Source: Lepas anatifera (lineage: Eukaryota; Arthropoda; Thecostraca; Lepadidae). From it: a DNA stretch of 64,000 nt. Shown in pieces: positions 11,085 through 21,506 of the stretch (the first letter of the stretch is position 1; the number at the start of each line of letters is the position of its first letter). Location of the stretch: contig JAOTON010001134.1 of NCBI GenBank assembly GCA_034440635.1, positions 124,001 to 188,000 on the forward strand. Reading direction: 5' to 3'. The position numbers were made by a program, and so were the translations under genes. The notes under the pieces were generated by a model. That model made no database searches, was not told where the DNA came from, and worked only from the letters and a program-made list of their open reading frames with translations.

Positions 11085-12809
11085 ATTGTATGCTGCTTTC
11101 TGCTAAAGCCTTTCCGGATCGACAAGTCCAGAGCTAAAAGGTGGTCAATGGTGCTTCGACCCCTCCGGAATCCACATTGAATGTTTGACAATAGATTATT
11201 GGTCTCCAAAAACGACATGAGGCGGACGTTAACCATCTTCTCCAGCAGCTTGCAGACGCAAGAGGTCAGTGAAATTGGGCGGTAATCCCCAGGTGAGCTA
11301 CCCTCCTTACCAGGCTTCAGTATAGGAACAACAACCGCGTCTCTCCACTGCTCGGGAAATCATGCTCTACCCAGATGCGGTTAAAGATCTGAAGTAGAGA
11401 TGCCAATGAGCCGTCAGGAAGATGGGACAGCATTTCATTTCGAATAGTGTCAGGCCCAGGCGAAACTGGCCTAACAGAACGAAGTGCTTCTTTCAGTTCA
11501 AGCATTGTAAATGGAACATTATATGAGGCAGAATGGTTATTTCCGAAGTTTAAATTGTTTGCTCTGCTCGTTCGCGTAAGCGCCTGAAGCTAGCATCCTG
11601 GACGTGGGAGCTACATCGCATACTGAAGGCTGCCGCCATACGGTTCGATACTTCTTTTGTGTCAGTTATTTTGGTGCCGTTATCATCTAATACGGGTGTG
11701 GATGTATATTGTGATCTACCCTGGAGTTGTTTAACTCTGGTCCAAACCTGTGTAATTGGTGTGAATCTATTCACGGTACAAACATACTCCACCCACCATC
11801 TCCGCTTCGCATTTAACACAATGCGGCGGGCGAGTGCTCGGGCACGCTTAAACGCTACTAGGGTCGTGGTTGTCGTACTCCTCCTAAGAACTCTAAAAGC
11901 CCGCTTCCTACTTAAAATGGCCTGTTTGCACGCAGGGTTCCACCACGGAACAGGTGTTCGCTTGAGTTTGCCAGAGGTCTTTGGTATAAAGATCTTTGCA
12001 GCCTCCAGGATCATGTTGTTAAATTCCCTTATGCAGTCGGTTGCCGAGGTCTCCGGAGAATGGTCTACCAGGCTGCACGCACTCTCAAAACCAGTCCAGT
12101 CCGTGCGCCGCGTGTTCCATCGTGGAACATTTGTTCCGCGGACAGATGCTCGGGTTTGGGAGATGATAATAGGGAAATGGTCGCTACCGTGTGGGTCATC
12201 TAGAGGTTCCCATCGGAGCTGGGCTAGGAGAGACGGTGTGCAAATTGAAAGATCTATAGCAGAAGAATTTCCGGATGGAAGAGATATGTGGGTGGGGCTG
12301 CCGGTGTTCAAAAGGCATAGAGAGTTTAGGTGGAGAAAACGTTCAAGTGTTCGACCTCGGGCACACGTACGGCCTCCAGTCTCTCCCCATGCAGCGTTGT
12401 GGGCGTTGAAGTCACCCAATAGCATGTAGGGAGTTGGGAGCTGATCAACAAGGTTGTTTAAACTGCTGATGTCTGTGTTGCCTCCTGGTGGTAGATAGAT
12501 GGAACAAACGGTTAGCTTCATAAAACCCAAGTCGGCCCGGACTGCTACAGCCTGCAAGGTACTTCTTAAAGTGATTTGATGACATGGTATGGATGTATGG
12601 ACAGCTAACATCACTCCACCGTATGCTATTGTGGTGCTAAATACGTCTTTTCGGAATGTATTATACTGTCGAACTGAAAACTTACCACCTGGACGCAGCT
12701 TAGTCTCCTGGAGGCAAACAACAGACGGATTGTGAGCAGATAAGAGGCTCTGCAGGTCCGAGAGGTTTGAACGAAGGCCTCGGCAGTTCCATTGTAGAAA
12801 TTGTGTCAT
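11085..12809 (-). pseudogene. LINE ORF2 N-terminal part, cut by the 4318-11080 element
   Basis: Begins MTQFLQWNCRGLRSNL and keeps a full endonuclease domain (LQETKLRPGG, LLGDFNAHNAAWG, GSDHFPIII) in one 419-codon frame to 11550. It then enters the reverse transcriptase (RSVRPVSPGPDTIRNEMLS, CGFRRGRSTIDHLLALDLS) with frameshifts. It stops at KQHTIAA, exactly where the 5' end of the neighbouring full-length element begins at 11080. The two are relatives, roughly 60-70% identical in protein by eye. The expected downstream half does not follow the inserted element intact. Confidence 0.8.
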
Positions 12810-12860
12810 TTATTTAAAAGAGAACGGGCCAAGATTTACTGCGGGCGACGACGGGTCTGT

Positions 12861-13511
12861 CTAACCTTTCCACGGGGGGCCAGAGCCCCCGGGTGGACCC
12901 TTAGCTGGTCCTCCTCCCGGGCCACCGAGCCGGTTCCGAACCGGACCGCGGCCCCGTCCACTCTCCAATGAAGTGCCTCGGGCACGCGAAGCTTGAGGAT
13001 GGCCGGGAGGGCTCTCAGCCGGGCGCTTCACTGGGGACCTACCCCGTGAAGAGCTCTCAAAGTTCCTCCGCACAGCAGCCACTGTGAAGGACGGAGTTTG
13101 GGAGGGGAGATGCGATGGCGGTGGAACTGTCTCTGCTGTAGACGATGGCGGCGGCGCAGATGCAACCGGAGGCGCTGGAACAGCGCCCCCAGTGGGTGGT
13201 TCGATGGGGGACGGCGGGCGGCGCCTGCCTGTGGGGGAATGCTTGCCTCCCCGTCCCACAACTGTCCAGCTCTCTAAGTCCGCCGAAGGCTCGCGGCTGG
13301 ACGAGTCACCAACAGGCGCTGCCTGCTGGTGCTCAGTGGTGGGGCCATGGCCCCGCTCCACACCCCAGGCAGGAGCCGGGGGGCGGGGGGATGGAGTCGG
13401 GAGCGTCGCTCCGCTCCCGCCCCCTCCCCGTAAGGAGGGAGGTTGTGGAGGATGCGCCGGCTCCGGCACGGGAGACGGAGATGCGGGCTGGCGCGAAAAC
13501 ACCAGCCCCAT
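12861..13511 (-). pseudogene. LINE ORF1 C-terminal part (5'-truncated copy)
   Basis: Open frame of 216 codons starting at MGLVFSRQPASPSP, which is internal to ORF1 in the other copies. Only the Pro/Ser/Gly-rich C-terminal tail remains, ending SGPPWKG. It lacks all zinc knuckles. The element (11081-13532) is truncated at about 13532, where it joins a different LINE lineage cut in its reverse transcriptase. The small gap to ORF2 (start 12809) is the usual ORF1-ORF2 spacer. Confidence 0.75.
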
Positions 13512-13532
13512 CCTCCCCGCTTGCGTCTGAGG

Positions 13533-15065
13533 TCCAGAGGGGGCTCATTTGCGTCTACGAGTAAACTCGCTCTACGAGATGTGCGAAATGCACCTGTCGC
13601 CACTCGGATGCATGCATGATGTACCGCGTCCAGCGGCTGCTTGACGCTGGTTAGCGCTCCGTCATAAACAACATTAGCGTAGTCCAAAACAGATCTGATG
13701 AGGGCATGGTAAAGACGTAAAAGCGAGCTTCTGTCAGCGCCATACGAAGTACGTGACACCATTTTCAGGATGTTGATACGTTTTATACACTTGTTTCTAA
13801 CACTGCGAATGTGGAAAGTGTAGGTTAGACGCTTGTCAAAAGTAACTCCAAGGAACTTTGTCTCTGCTGCTACTGGAATTCGATTGCTATACAAGTGGAG
13901 GTTGATCTCTGGACAGTATCTATCACGGCTACAGAAATGAACATATGTAGTTTTATTTGTTGAGAACTTAAATCCGTTTAAGATGCTCCATTCAGTGAGG
14001 CGGTCAATGCTCAGCTGCAATAGTCTTTGTGCGAATATCGAAGTAGAGGTCGAGATCCATATCGCAAAGTCGTCAACGAATAAAGAACGCTCGATATTTG
14101 ATGTAAGACACTACAGATGTCATTAATTAATACGCCGAACATGGTCACGCTTAAAATACTACCTTGTAGTGTGCCACTCATTTGTCGAAACTTCTGGGAG
14201 TGCGAGTTTCCCCACTCTAACACTAAAGAAGCGTTCCTTAATAAAGTTATTAAGAAAGTGGCCCATGTGGCCCACAATGCCTGCCTCTCGCAGTTTTTTT
14301 CAAGATTGCGTGTCGCCACGCCGTATCGTACGCTTTTTCTATGTCGAAAAACACTGCCACTGTGTGCTGCTTTGCTGCAAACGAGGAACGAATTAATGTA
14401 TCGAGTGATACCAAGTGGTCCGTGGTGGAACGACCAGCTCGAAACCCACATTGATACTCGGAAAAGAAACCAGTATTTTCAAGAAACCCAACAAGACGCC
14501 TGTTAACCATTCACTCGAAAAGCTTGCATAGACATGACGTAAGTGCAATAGGTCGGTAGTGCAGAGGATCATGGCCAGGTTTTTCCGGTTTCAATGCTGG
14601 GACTACGATCGTTTGTTTCCATCCCCCCGGAAAATCGTGTGACGTCCAGATGTGTTGTAAAAGTTGAGCAGTGATTTCAGACATTGTACACTGAGGTTTT
14701 TCAACATGGCATTGTGAATGAGGTCTGGTCCTGGTGCAGTGTTTTTGGTTTGAGCCAAAGCGTCTCCAAGCCATTGAATGTGAAACAATCGTTGAAAGGG
14801 ATTATTTCCAACGAGTCGAAGCATACAGGTGTCAATTCACTTACTTCCTTGTGTCTAATAAGTCGCCTATCGCTCGTGCCAAGCTGCCACCTGTCCGCCC
14901 AAGTTGTCACCATTGCATTTGCTACTTCAGTGGGATCGGTTACGATGGCATTTCCAAGAGTCAAAACAGGAGATGGTATTGCTGCACTACGTCCGGATAT
15001 CCTATTGATGCCCCTCCATATTGTGCTGAGAGGTGTCAGACGGTTTATAGCTCTCCAGGAACCAA
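13533..15065 (-). pseudogene. I-clade LINE reverse transcriptase fragment, (AC)n-tail lineage
   Basis: Minus-strand pieces: GNAIVTDPTEVANAMVTTWADRW linker (14701-14964, only part quoted in frame), CGFRAGRSTTDHLVSLDTLI and FFDIEKAYDTAWRHA (14250-14510), and GTLQGSILSVTMFGVLINDI (14011-14451). The thumb follows as KFLGVTFDKRLTYTFHIRS and ASLLVDANEPPLDLRR (to 13533). It is frameshifted at least twice. The 5' edge at 15065 abuts the (ATCA)n tail of the next copy. The 3' edge is broken at PPLDLRRK by the truncated element at 11081-13532. Confidence 0.75.
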
Positions 15066-16738
15066 ATGATTGATTGATTATTGGGTTTTAGGGGCGCGCC
15101 AGCCTGCGAGGTCATATAGCGCCCATAACACTTCTCTGCAGTCAAAGCTTATAATTTTGTCTGTCTTTAGGGGAAAGTAAAGTCTCGTCTAAAGCGAACT
15201 AATATTTACATTAAAGAGTGATTCTTTCACATCGTAGTTATGATTCTCACTGCACGGATACATGGTCACAGATTCAAACAGGTTTGCCGCGCCGGCAGGC
15301 GCTCGGCGCGGGGCGCCGGGGCATCACTTCCGGTGCCCACCCCACACCAACGGACCCAGGGGCCCGGGGGGCGCGGGGGCAGCCTAGACGCCGGACCTAA
15401 GCCCGACGTTTAACGGAGGCCCTCCCCGTCGCTCCGAGACTTGAAAGGCCCCGGAGCGAAAGGGAGGACCCGCCAAATCGGCGCCAGGCGCCTATCAGCG
15501 CGGTTGACTACCTCAACACACGCTTTTAACCAAGATCAAATATTATCGTAAAGTCAATGTCTCTAAGATAGGACAGCACCCGTTCAACCATACTGGAGTC
15601 ACGGCCGATCAATTCTTAAAGTGTGGACTCCTGCCGGTGCACCCCAAAATGCAAAGACCTGTGTCTAGCATATTCCGGGCACGAGACTAGCACGTGTCGG
15701 ATCGACGGAGGCGCCGCACATCGCTGACATTGTGGTCGAGGTTCGCCGCATAACAGATATCGGTGAGTGGCCAGCGTGTGGCCAGTCCGCAATCGACACA
15801 ACGCCACCTCCTCACGGCGGTTAGGCCACAGCGAGGATGGCCACTCACCGATCTCAGGTTTGATAACTTTCATTTTGTTATTTATTATATCATTCCATTG
15901 TTCTTGCCATACACTGCGAAGGTGAGTACATATATATGGGTACAAATCTCTAGCAGGGATTCGTTGCGCACGCCTGCAGGGCCTACGGGAAGCACGTCGG
16001 GCCGCTGCGTCTGCCACTTCATTCAATTGTATTCCAACATGACTTTGGATCCAGCAGAGTGTTACATACTTTCCCAGTCTGGCGAGACGGGTTAAGCGCA
16101 GGACAATGTTTAAAACAAGTCCATCACTTGGGTTGAAACCCCTCACAGCTTGAATGGTGCTAAGGCTATCGGTGAAAATAACGTATTTTGTGGCATCACT
16201 AACATCGATAAAAGCATAGAGCTTTATCCAAGGCGGTGAGTTCAGAGGTGAAAACGGATGCAAAAGATGAAAGTGAGAAATTCCTTGTTACTATATCCGT
16301 AACAAAAGCGCATCCCACTCCAACATCAGTTTTTGATCCGTCAGTGTAGAACGACACATGATCTGCATACTGTGCAATATGTTCGAGCGCCAATTGTTTA
16401 AATTCAGTAGGGATAGTATCGGATTTGGTTTTCCCTGCGAGAGTCATGTCGGTTTTTGGGCAGATAAGTTCCCAAAGAGGGATGTCTGAAAGCTCGCTAT
16501 GAGTCACAACACTCGGCTGGATACCACTTTCGGCCGAGAAACGTTGGACGCGTACGCCGAGTGGGACTCCTCTTTGCACGTTCACAAACAGCCGTACCAT
16601 GTTTCGCGAGAGAACTGCGTTATATGTTGGGTGTGACGGAGACTGCGCCAGCTTATAGGCGTAACGCTGCCCGAGCAGGCGCCGTCGCAATGCGAGAGGT
16701 GGTTCATTTGCTTCCACCAACAAGCTGGAGCACGGTGT
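15066..16738 (-). mobile_element. 5'-truncated I-clade LINE with RNase H, (ATCA)n tail
   Basis: Two overlapping frames (16199-16723 and 15616-16263) give the end of reverse transcriptase (NEPPLALRRRLLGQRYAYKL), RNase H (VSFYTDGSKTDVGVGCAFV, FTDSLSTIQAV, CWIQSHVGIQLNEVADAAA) and the C-terminal zinc motif CQRCAAPPSIRHVLVSC. The copy is almost identical to 57430-58257 on the other strand, and so supplies the 3' end which that element lacks. The 3' UTR has a GC-rich block (15280-15480) and a small stem at 15319-15338. The hairpin is at 15092-15124 and the tail (ATCA)n at 15066-15080. Confidence 0.85.
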
Positions 16739-16862
16739 TGATTGATTGATTATTGGGGCTTAAGGGCGCACCAACCTTAGTGGTTATATAGCGCCCAGAT
16801 CAACTAAGGCCAATGCCTTTAATAACCTCTTCCTGAATACATGTTTATGGTCTGTTTCAAGC
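16739..16862 (-). mobile_element. Very short 5'-truncated LINE 3' end, (ATCA)n tail
   Basis: Only about 124 bp: tail of ATCA units at 16739-16751, hairpin GGGCGC...GCGCCC at 16764-16796, and some 60 bp of 3' UTR. It is wedged between the truncation point of the copy at 15066-16738 and the tail of the copy at 16863-19527, so it is an independent insertion reduced to the sequence that reverse transcriptase recognises. Confidence 0.75.
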
Positions 16863-19527
16863 AGTTAGTAAGTTAGTTATTTGGGCCTAGGGGGCGCACC
16901 AGCCCGGCAACGCCACATAGCGCCCAGAACAGTACAATCGCTCAAAGTGCTCCATCTGGAACAAGAAGAACGCGTGATGCACACACACTACTAACATCAG
17001 CCCTTCCTATCCTGAAAACAAAACCTAGACCCTACAAGATCCACCAGGCAACGCCGCGCAGAGAGCGCCCGGCACGAGGCGTCGGGGCGTCAGTTCCGAC
17101 GCCCACTCCGTACCCCCGGACCCAGGGGGCCCGGGAGTACGGGGAAGTCCCTGAGTCCGCCCGGGCGCCCAGCAAACAGCTGGGCACCTAGGCGGACTCC
17201 CCTGCGCTGCCCTCCCACGGAAGACAGGCGCAAGTCACATTTTCATGTGACCCACGCCCGCCCTCCGCCGGACGGCAGTGTAGTCTCAGCACGGGCGTGA
17301 GACTCCACAGGGCGAGTCAGGCGCTCCGCGCCAGGCAGCCCTCCGCGCAGCGTCACCCGGAGGACTCACGGTATGTGTACTAAGGCATTAGGCTGAAGTA
17401 TGTCAAACAGTGTTCAGCTTAGGTCCTCACGGACCATGTTACGCTTAACCAGGGTCATAGATGATTCAAGCGGTTAGGTCTGCAGTAAGACAAGCACTTG
17501 GTACAAATAAAAATATCCCACGTTCCCATCCCCATCACTGGGCGGACAAACAGTTACATAGATTAAACATCCACAGTAAAACGTCAGCACTCACCAGTAA
17601 GCTCCACACTCTGCACCCCTGCGCAGAGCAATCACCCTGGGTCATATATGACTGTGAAACATATGGCTCTGAGAAAATCGAGGATCTGGCTCATCATATC
17701 AGCATTCCTACCTATCAAATCAATCAATGTCAGTTCTTGTTCTCGAGGGCCAAAGTATCTGTCTCTTTCAAGGTCATAGTCAGGGCACGACACCAGTACG
17801 TGGCGGACTGAGAGCGGTTCCAGGCAGCGTCGGCAGAGTGGTCTCGCCTCCCCGCAAAGAAGATATCGGTGGGTCGCCAGGGTGTGACCAGTACGTAATC
17901 GACAGAGTGCCACCTCTTCGCGCCGGCATCGCCGCGATGAACAGGGCCACTCACCAATCTCTGGCTTTATCTCCAACAATTTATTGTGCGTATGCGTCAT
18001 CCACCAGCGCTGCCAGGAATTCCGAAGGTGCAAAGAAAGATGGGGAAGTAGGTCTCGGGCCGGGATTGGTAGCCTGCGTGTACAGGGGCGGCTTGAGGCA
18101 CGCTTGGCGGCTGCGTCCGCCCTCTCGTTCCCCTCTATTCCCACATGGCTGGGCACCCAACACAAAGTAACATTTTTACCATCTTTGGCCAGACAGGTTA
18201 AGCGGAGCTGCATCTTCTGAACAAAATTGTCTTTAGAATTAAACCTCATTAAGGTCTGGATGCTACTCAACGAGTCGGTAAAAATGACAAAATCTGTTTG
18301 GTCAGAAATATCTAAAAAGCACAGAGCTTTGTCAATAGCAGTCAGTTCCGCTGTGAAAACAGAAGCAAGAGGGGGAAGTGAAAATGTCCGAGAAGTTGTG
18401 CCGATAACGAACGAACAACCTACCCCAGTGTCAGTCTTCGACCCATCTGTATAGAACATTGCATGTCGATGATATTGTGAAATATGTTCAAGAGTTAGAG
18501 CCTTTAATTCTTGGGGACTCATTTCCGATTTAGCACTCTGGGCGAGAGTCGTGTCCACTGCTGGTGGGAGTATTTCCCAGGGAGGCATCTCCGATGGTTC
18601 GACGCGGGCAATGATTCGCTTTGTCACGGCACATTCCACGGCAAAATTCCGGGCCCTGACACCTAATGGGAGGCCTTTACTTACGCCGTTAAATAGGCGG
18701 ATCAGTTCGCGCGAAAAAACAGCACTATACGTCGGGTGGTTCGGAAACTGTGCTAATTTATATACATATCTCTGCCCAAGAAGTCGTCGCCGCATGTCTA
18801 ACGGCGGTTCATTCGCTTCCACGAGCAGACTAGATATCGGAGTGGTGCGGAACGCACCTGTACAAATTCGATTAGCACTATGGTGGATCGTGTTGAGGCA
18901 ACGCTTTACGGGTTCGTTTGCTGAATCATAAACAAAGCAGGCGTAGTCCATCTTGGACCTAATAAGCGCTCTGTAGAGGATGAGTAATGTCTTACGATCA
19001 GCCCCATATGATGTCCGAGAAACGCATTTAAGACAGTTCAAGGACTTGAAACACCTATCTCGCAGGTTCTCGCAGACTTTTACAATGCTGCTACTCTTGT
19101 CGATGCCTTCAAGAGTTCCCCGCCCTTGCGGAAATCCACACCAAAGTAGAGTGTTGCTAGAGGCACACGAACCATAACAGCGCCTACCTCAGCTCAGCTA
19201 CCAGGACTCCTTCATCCCCGGGTACGGGTCGGTGCGCAGCTCACCTTAAAAGACAGGCGCCCCCACACGGCCTCATCGGAGCAGGCGACTACCACCTGCT
19301 CGTCACAACTGATTCCCGGCTGGCCCGAGAGAAGCGAGCCCCCAGCTTGCAGGGCCGGCGATTAGAGGGATCCAATCGTCAGCCACACGAGCCGGAGGCC
19401 CACATACACCCAGACCATCCAGGAATCATAGGCACGTGCGGGGACGCCCATGACACTGGGAAAAAGTGGGTAACTGGGAAGTTATGGGTTGGAAAAGGAA
19501 GAGGGTCGGTCTGCGCTGTCCAGCCCA
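16863..19527 (-). mobile_element. Internally deleted I-clade LINE: 5' UTR joined to reverse transcriptase 3' half
   Basis: On the minus strand, 19527-19075 is mid-to-late 5' UTR, almost identical to 10680-10230 and 52520-52970. At about 19072 it jumps straight into the end of reverse transcriptase (RDRCFKSLNCLKC). Relative to the 52-58 kb element about 4.2 kb (ORF1, endonuclease, most of reverse transcriptase) is missing. The 3' end is complete: a 770-bp UTR with a GC-rich block, stem at 17085-17104, hairpin 16892-16925 and a tail of ACTA/ACTT units at 16863-16880. The left partner at 19528 is a LINE on the other strand. Confidence 0.75.
17632..19072 (-). CDS. LINE ORF2 C-terminal half, uninterrupted frame
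   Basis: A 469-codon frame (to 19041) with no stop. It holds the reverse transcriptase thumb (SYGADRKTLLILYRALIRSK, NEPPLDMRRRLLGQRY), RNase H with FYTDGSKTDTGVGCSFV, FTDSLSSIQTL and CWVPSHVGIEGNERADAAAK, then HTLATHRYLLCGE and the zinc motif CRRCLEPLSVRHVLVSC, ending FTVIYDPG. It is a third lineage, distinct from the 4-11 kb and 52-58 kb elements. It has no start codon of its own because of the deletion, so it is probably untranslated despite being open, and the clean frame suggests a young insertion. Confidence 0.8.
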
Positions 19528-19529
19528 GC

Positions 19530-20248
19530 CGCGCACCGTTTTATGGGTCCCTAGTCATGTGGGAGTACCCGGTAACGAGAGAGCTGATTTGGCTGCCAGA
19601 TCGGCTTCTGAGACTACTCGAGCAGGAGCTATTAGAGTTCCAGCATCTGATGTGAAAGCAGAAATTAACAGCTTTCTCAAATCTGAATGGGAAGCGAAAT
19701 GGGACAGTGAGTCGACCTGCGCCTTAAAGCAGCTCAAGCCAGCCATAGAACCATGGGAGTCGAGTAACAGGCGGAGTAGAAGGGAGGAAATATGCCTTAC
19801 GCGACTGCGTATTGGTCACACATTTGCAACACACGGACACCATTTCTCTGCTTCAGTACCAAGCCGGTGTAGCCACTGTCAAAGCAGGCTTACTGTACAG
19901 CATGTATTGGCTGACACAGGATGTAATGTATTGAGAACTCTGCGCGCCCGTTATTTTCCTCCCATGCCCCTTGCGAGTGTGTTAGGAGACAAGCCAGCTG
20001 TTGAGCTCCCCATAGTCCTGCAGTATTTGACAGAGATTGGATTTGATATTGTATATAATCCTCACCGAATGACACAAACGCAATAGAATTAAACACAAAG
20101 GAATCAAGTAGTTTTCCTTTTAGCTATCTACCTATAGAATAACGAGGAAGACCTAAGTGGCTTTTAAGAATTGATTATAGTGTATAGTAGGTGCGCTAAA
20201 TGGCCCTAGCAGCTGGAGCGCCCTTAAAAACCCCAACACACACACACT
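19530..20248 (+). pseudogene. I-clade LINE RNase H/C-terminus, (AC)n tail, plus strand
   Basis: Starts inside RNase H (VLWVPSHVGVPGNERADLAA) and stays open to the end of ORF2 (TEIGFDIVYNPHRMTQTQ, stop 20084-20086). The C-terminal zinc motif is CSHCQSRLTVQHVLADTGC, with an insertion before the last Cys. A 3' UTR follows with a hairpin near 20190-20223 and an AACACACACACAC tail at 20235-20248. It meets the minus-strand copy at 16863-19527 head to head at 19528. Same lineage as 2864-3881. Confidence 0.8.
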
Positions 20249-21105
20249 GATCAGCGTTAAGCAGCCGCTGGACGCGGTACATCATGGGTGTATCCGAGTG
20301 GCGACAGGCGCATTTCGCACATCTTGCAGATCTAGTTTGCTCGTAGATGCAAATGAGCCCCTCTGAACCTCGACGCAAGCGACTTGCATTGATATATGCC
20401 AGTAAAATGAAGCAGTACCCAAATCACCCCACACACAAATGGCTATTTGACCCATCAGTGACAGGACTGTTCTTATCTGCCCGCCCGTGTTCCTCCCAGG
20501 CATTGTGTATGCGAGTTTCGCGTTGGTTAGAAGATTCCGGAATATTAAGAAAAATCGCAAAGACTCGACCACAGAAATCTGCGCCCTGGCGCGACGTTTC
20601 CATTCAATGCGACCAAGAGCTACTGACACTTGGGAAGTCTGTGACCCAGCCAATGATATTGCAGCAATCCGCACTCGAAAAGATTGCATCATACACAGGT
20701 TACTCTGTCTTCTATATAGATGGCTCCAAAACAAGCTTAGGTGCTGGATGTGCTTTCGTGGGAAGGGACATAAGCCGAGATTTCAACCTTCCGACATCGG
20801 TATCCGTTCTTACTACCGAACTATGTGCTATTATCCAAGTCTTACGCCACATTCTCCGAGACCCCGGTGGGCGGTTTTTAATTATTACAGACTCCGCTAG
20901 TTCCCTAGCTGCACTCCAGTCTAGTCACCCACCAAAATCCTGGTTAGTGCCTACCATCCGGAGTCTTCTTAATACCGCCTCTCTTGCCGGGGCCAGGATA
21001 CAGTTTTTATGGGTCCCTAGTCATGTGGGAGTACCTGGTAACGAGAGAGCTGATTTGGCTGCCAGATCGGCTTGTGAGACTACTCGAGCAGGAGCTTTTA
21101 GAGAC
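20249..21105 (+). pseudogene. I-clade LINE reverse transcriptase end plus RNase H, cut at 3' side
   Basis: Begins directly after the (AC)n tail of the preceding copy and reads from the thumb (ACIRVATGAF equivalent) through a 268-codon frame (20347 onward). That frame covers RNase H: GYSVFYIDGSKTSLGAGCAF, ELCAIIQVLRHIL, TDSASSLAALQ, FLWVPSHVGVPGNERADLAA. It breaks at TTRAGAFRD, where the 5' end of another LINE (CCCCGCAGGGGACC) starts at 21106. The rest of this copy is not found downstream. Confidence 0.8.
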
Positions 21106-21425
21106 CCCGCAGGGGACCGATTTTCATCTGCCGGACTTGTTGGCACCTGCTGACTTGTCCGGCACATGGATAATTGGGTACGGGATGTGACGACACCCGC
21201 GACCCCAGTTGGCAGGATGGGTTTCGCCCACCGCTTTTGGGTGATGGGCCAAATCGAGACTGCCATCCTCATCCTTTCTTAGCCCTCCTAACTTCAAATC
21301 CCAACAACTCCTTGTTCCTTTTCCTCTTCTTTCCTTATTTCCTTGTGTATCGATGCCTTTCCACCCGTATCCTTTCTGTCCACACCTAAATACCCGTCCT
21401 ATCCACTGTCCGCGATGTCTAGCCA
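21106..21425 (+). mobile_element. LINE 5' UTR fragment, 3'-truncated
   Basis: First about 320 bp of the shared 5' UTR, beginning CCCCGCAGGGGACCGATTTT like 52114. It ends abruptly at about 21425, beyond which the sequence is unrelated. A LINE copy lacking its 3' part cannot arise by ordinary target-primed reverse transcription, so a later deletion or recombination is implied. Confidence 0.75.
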
Positions 21426-21463
21426 ATATGCGTAACAATTGTATTATTCCGTGTCCTGTTTAT

Positions 21464-21506
21464 GCCGACAACTTTAGTTGTCGGCTTATGTTCAGCTATA
21501 GCTGAA
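21464..21506. repeat. Two adjacent perfect palindromes
   Basis: GCCGACAACT-TT-AGTTGTCGGC (21464-21485, 10-bp stem, 2-nt spacer) and TTCAGCTATAGCTGAA (21491-21506, perfect). They lie just past the broken end of the LINE fragment. They could mark a DNA-transposon terminus or a breakage-prone cruciform. Confidence 0.6.

Noticed and set aside
15218..15500. GC-rich block resembling rRNA spacer
   Set aside because: It occurs at the same place in the 3' UTR of another LINE lineage (17040-17380), so it is part of the LINE.
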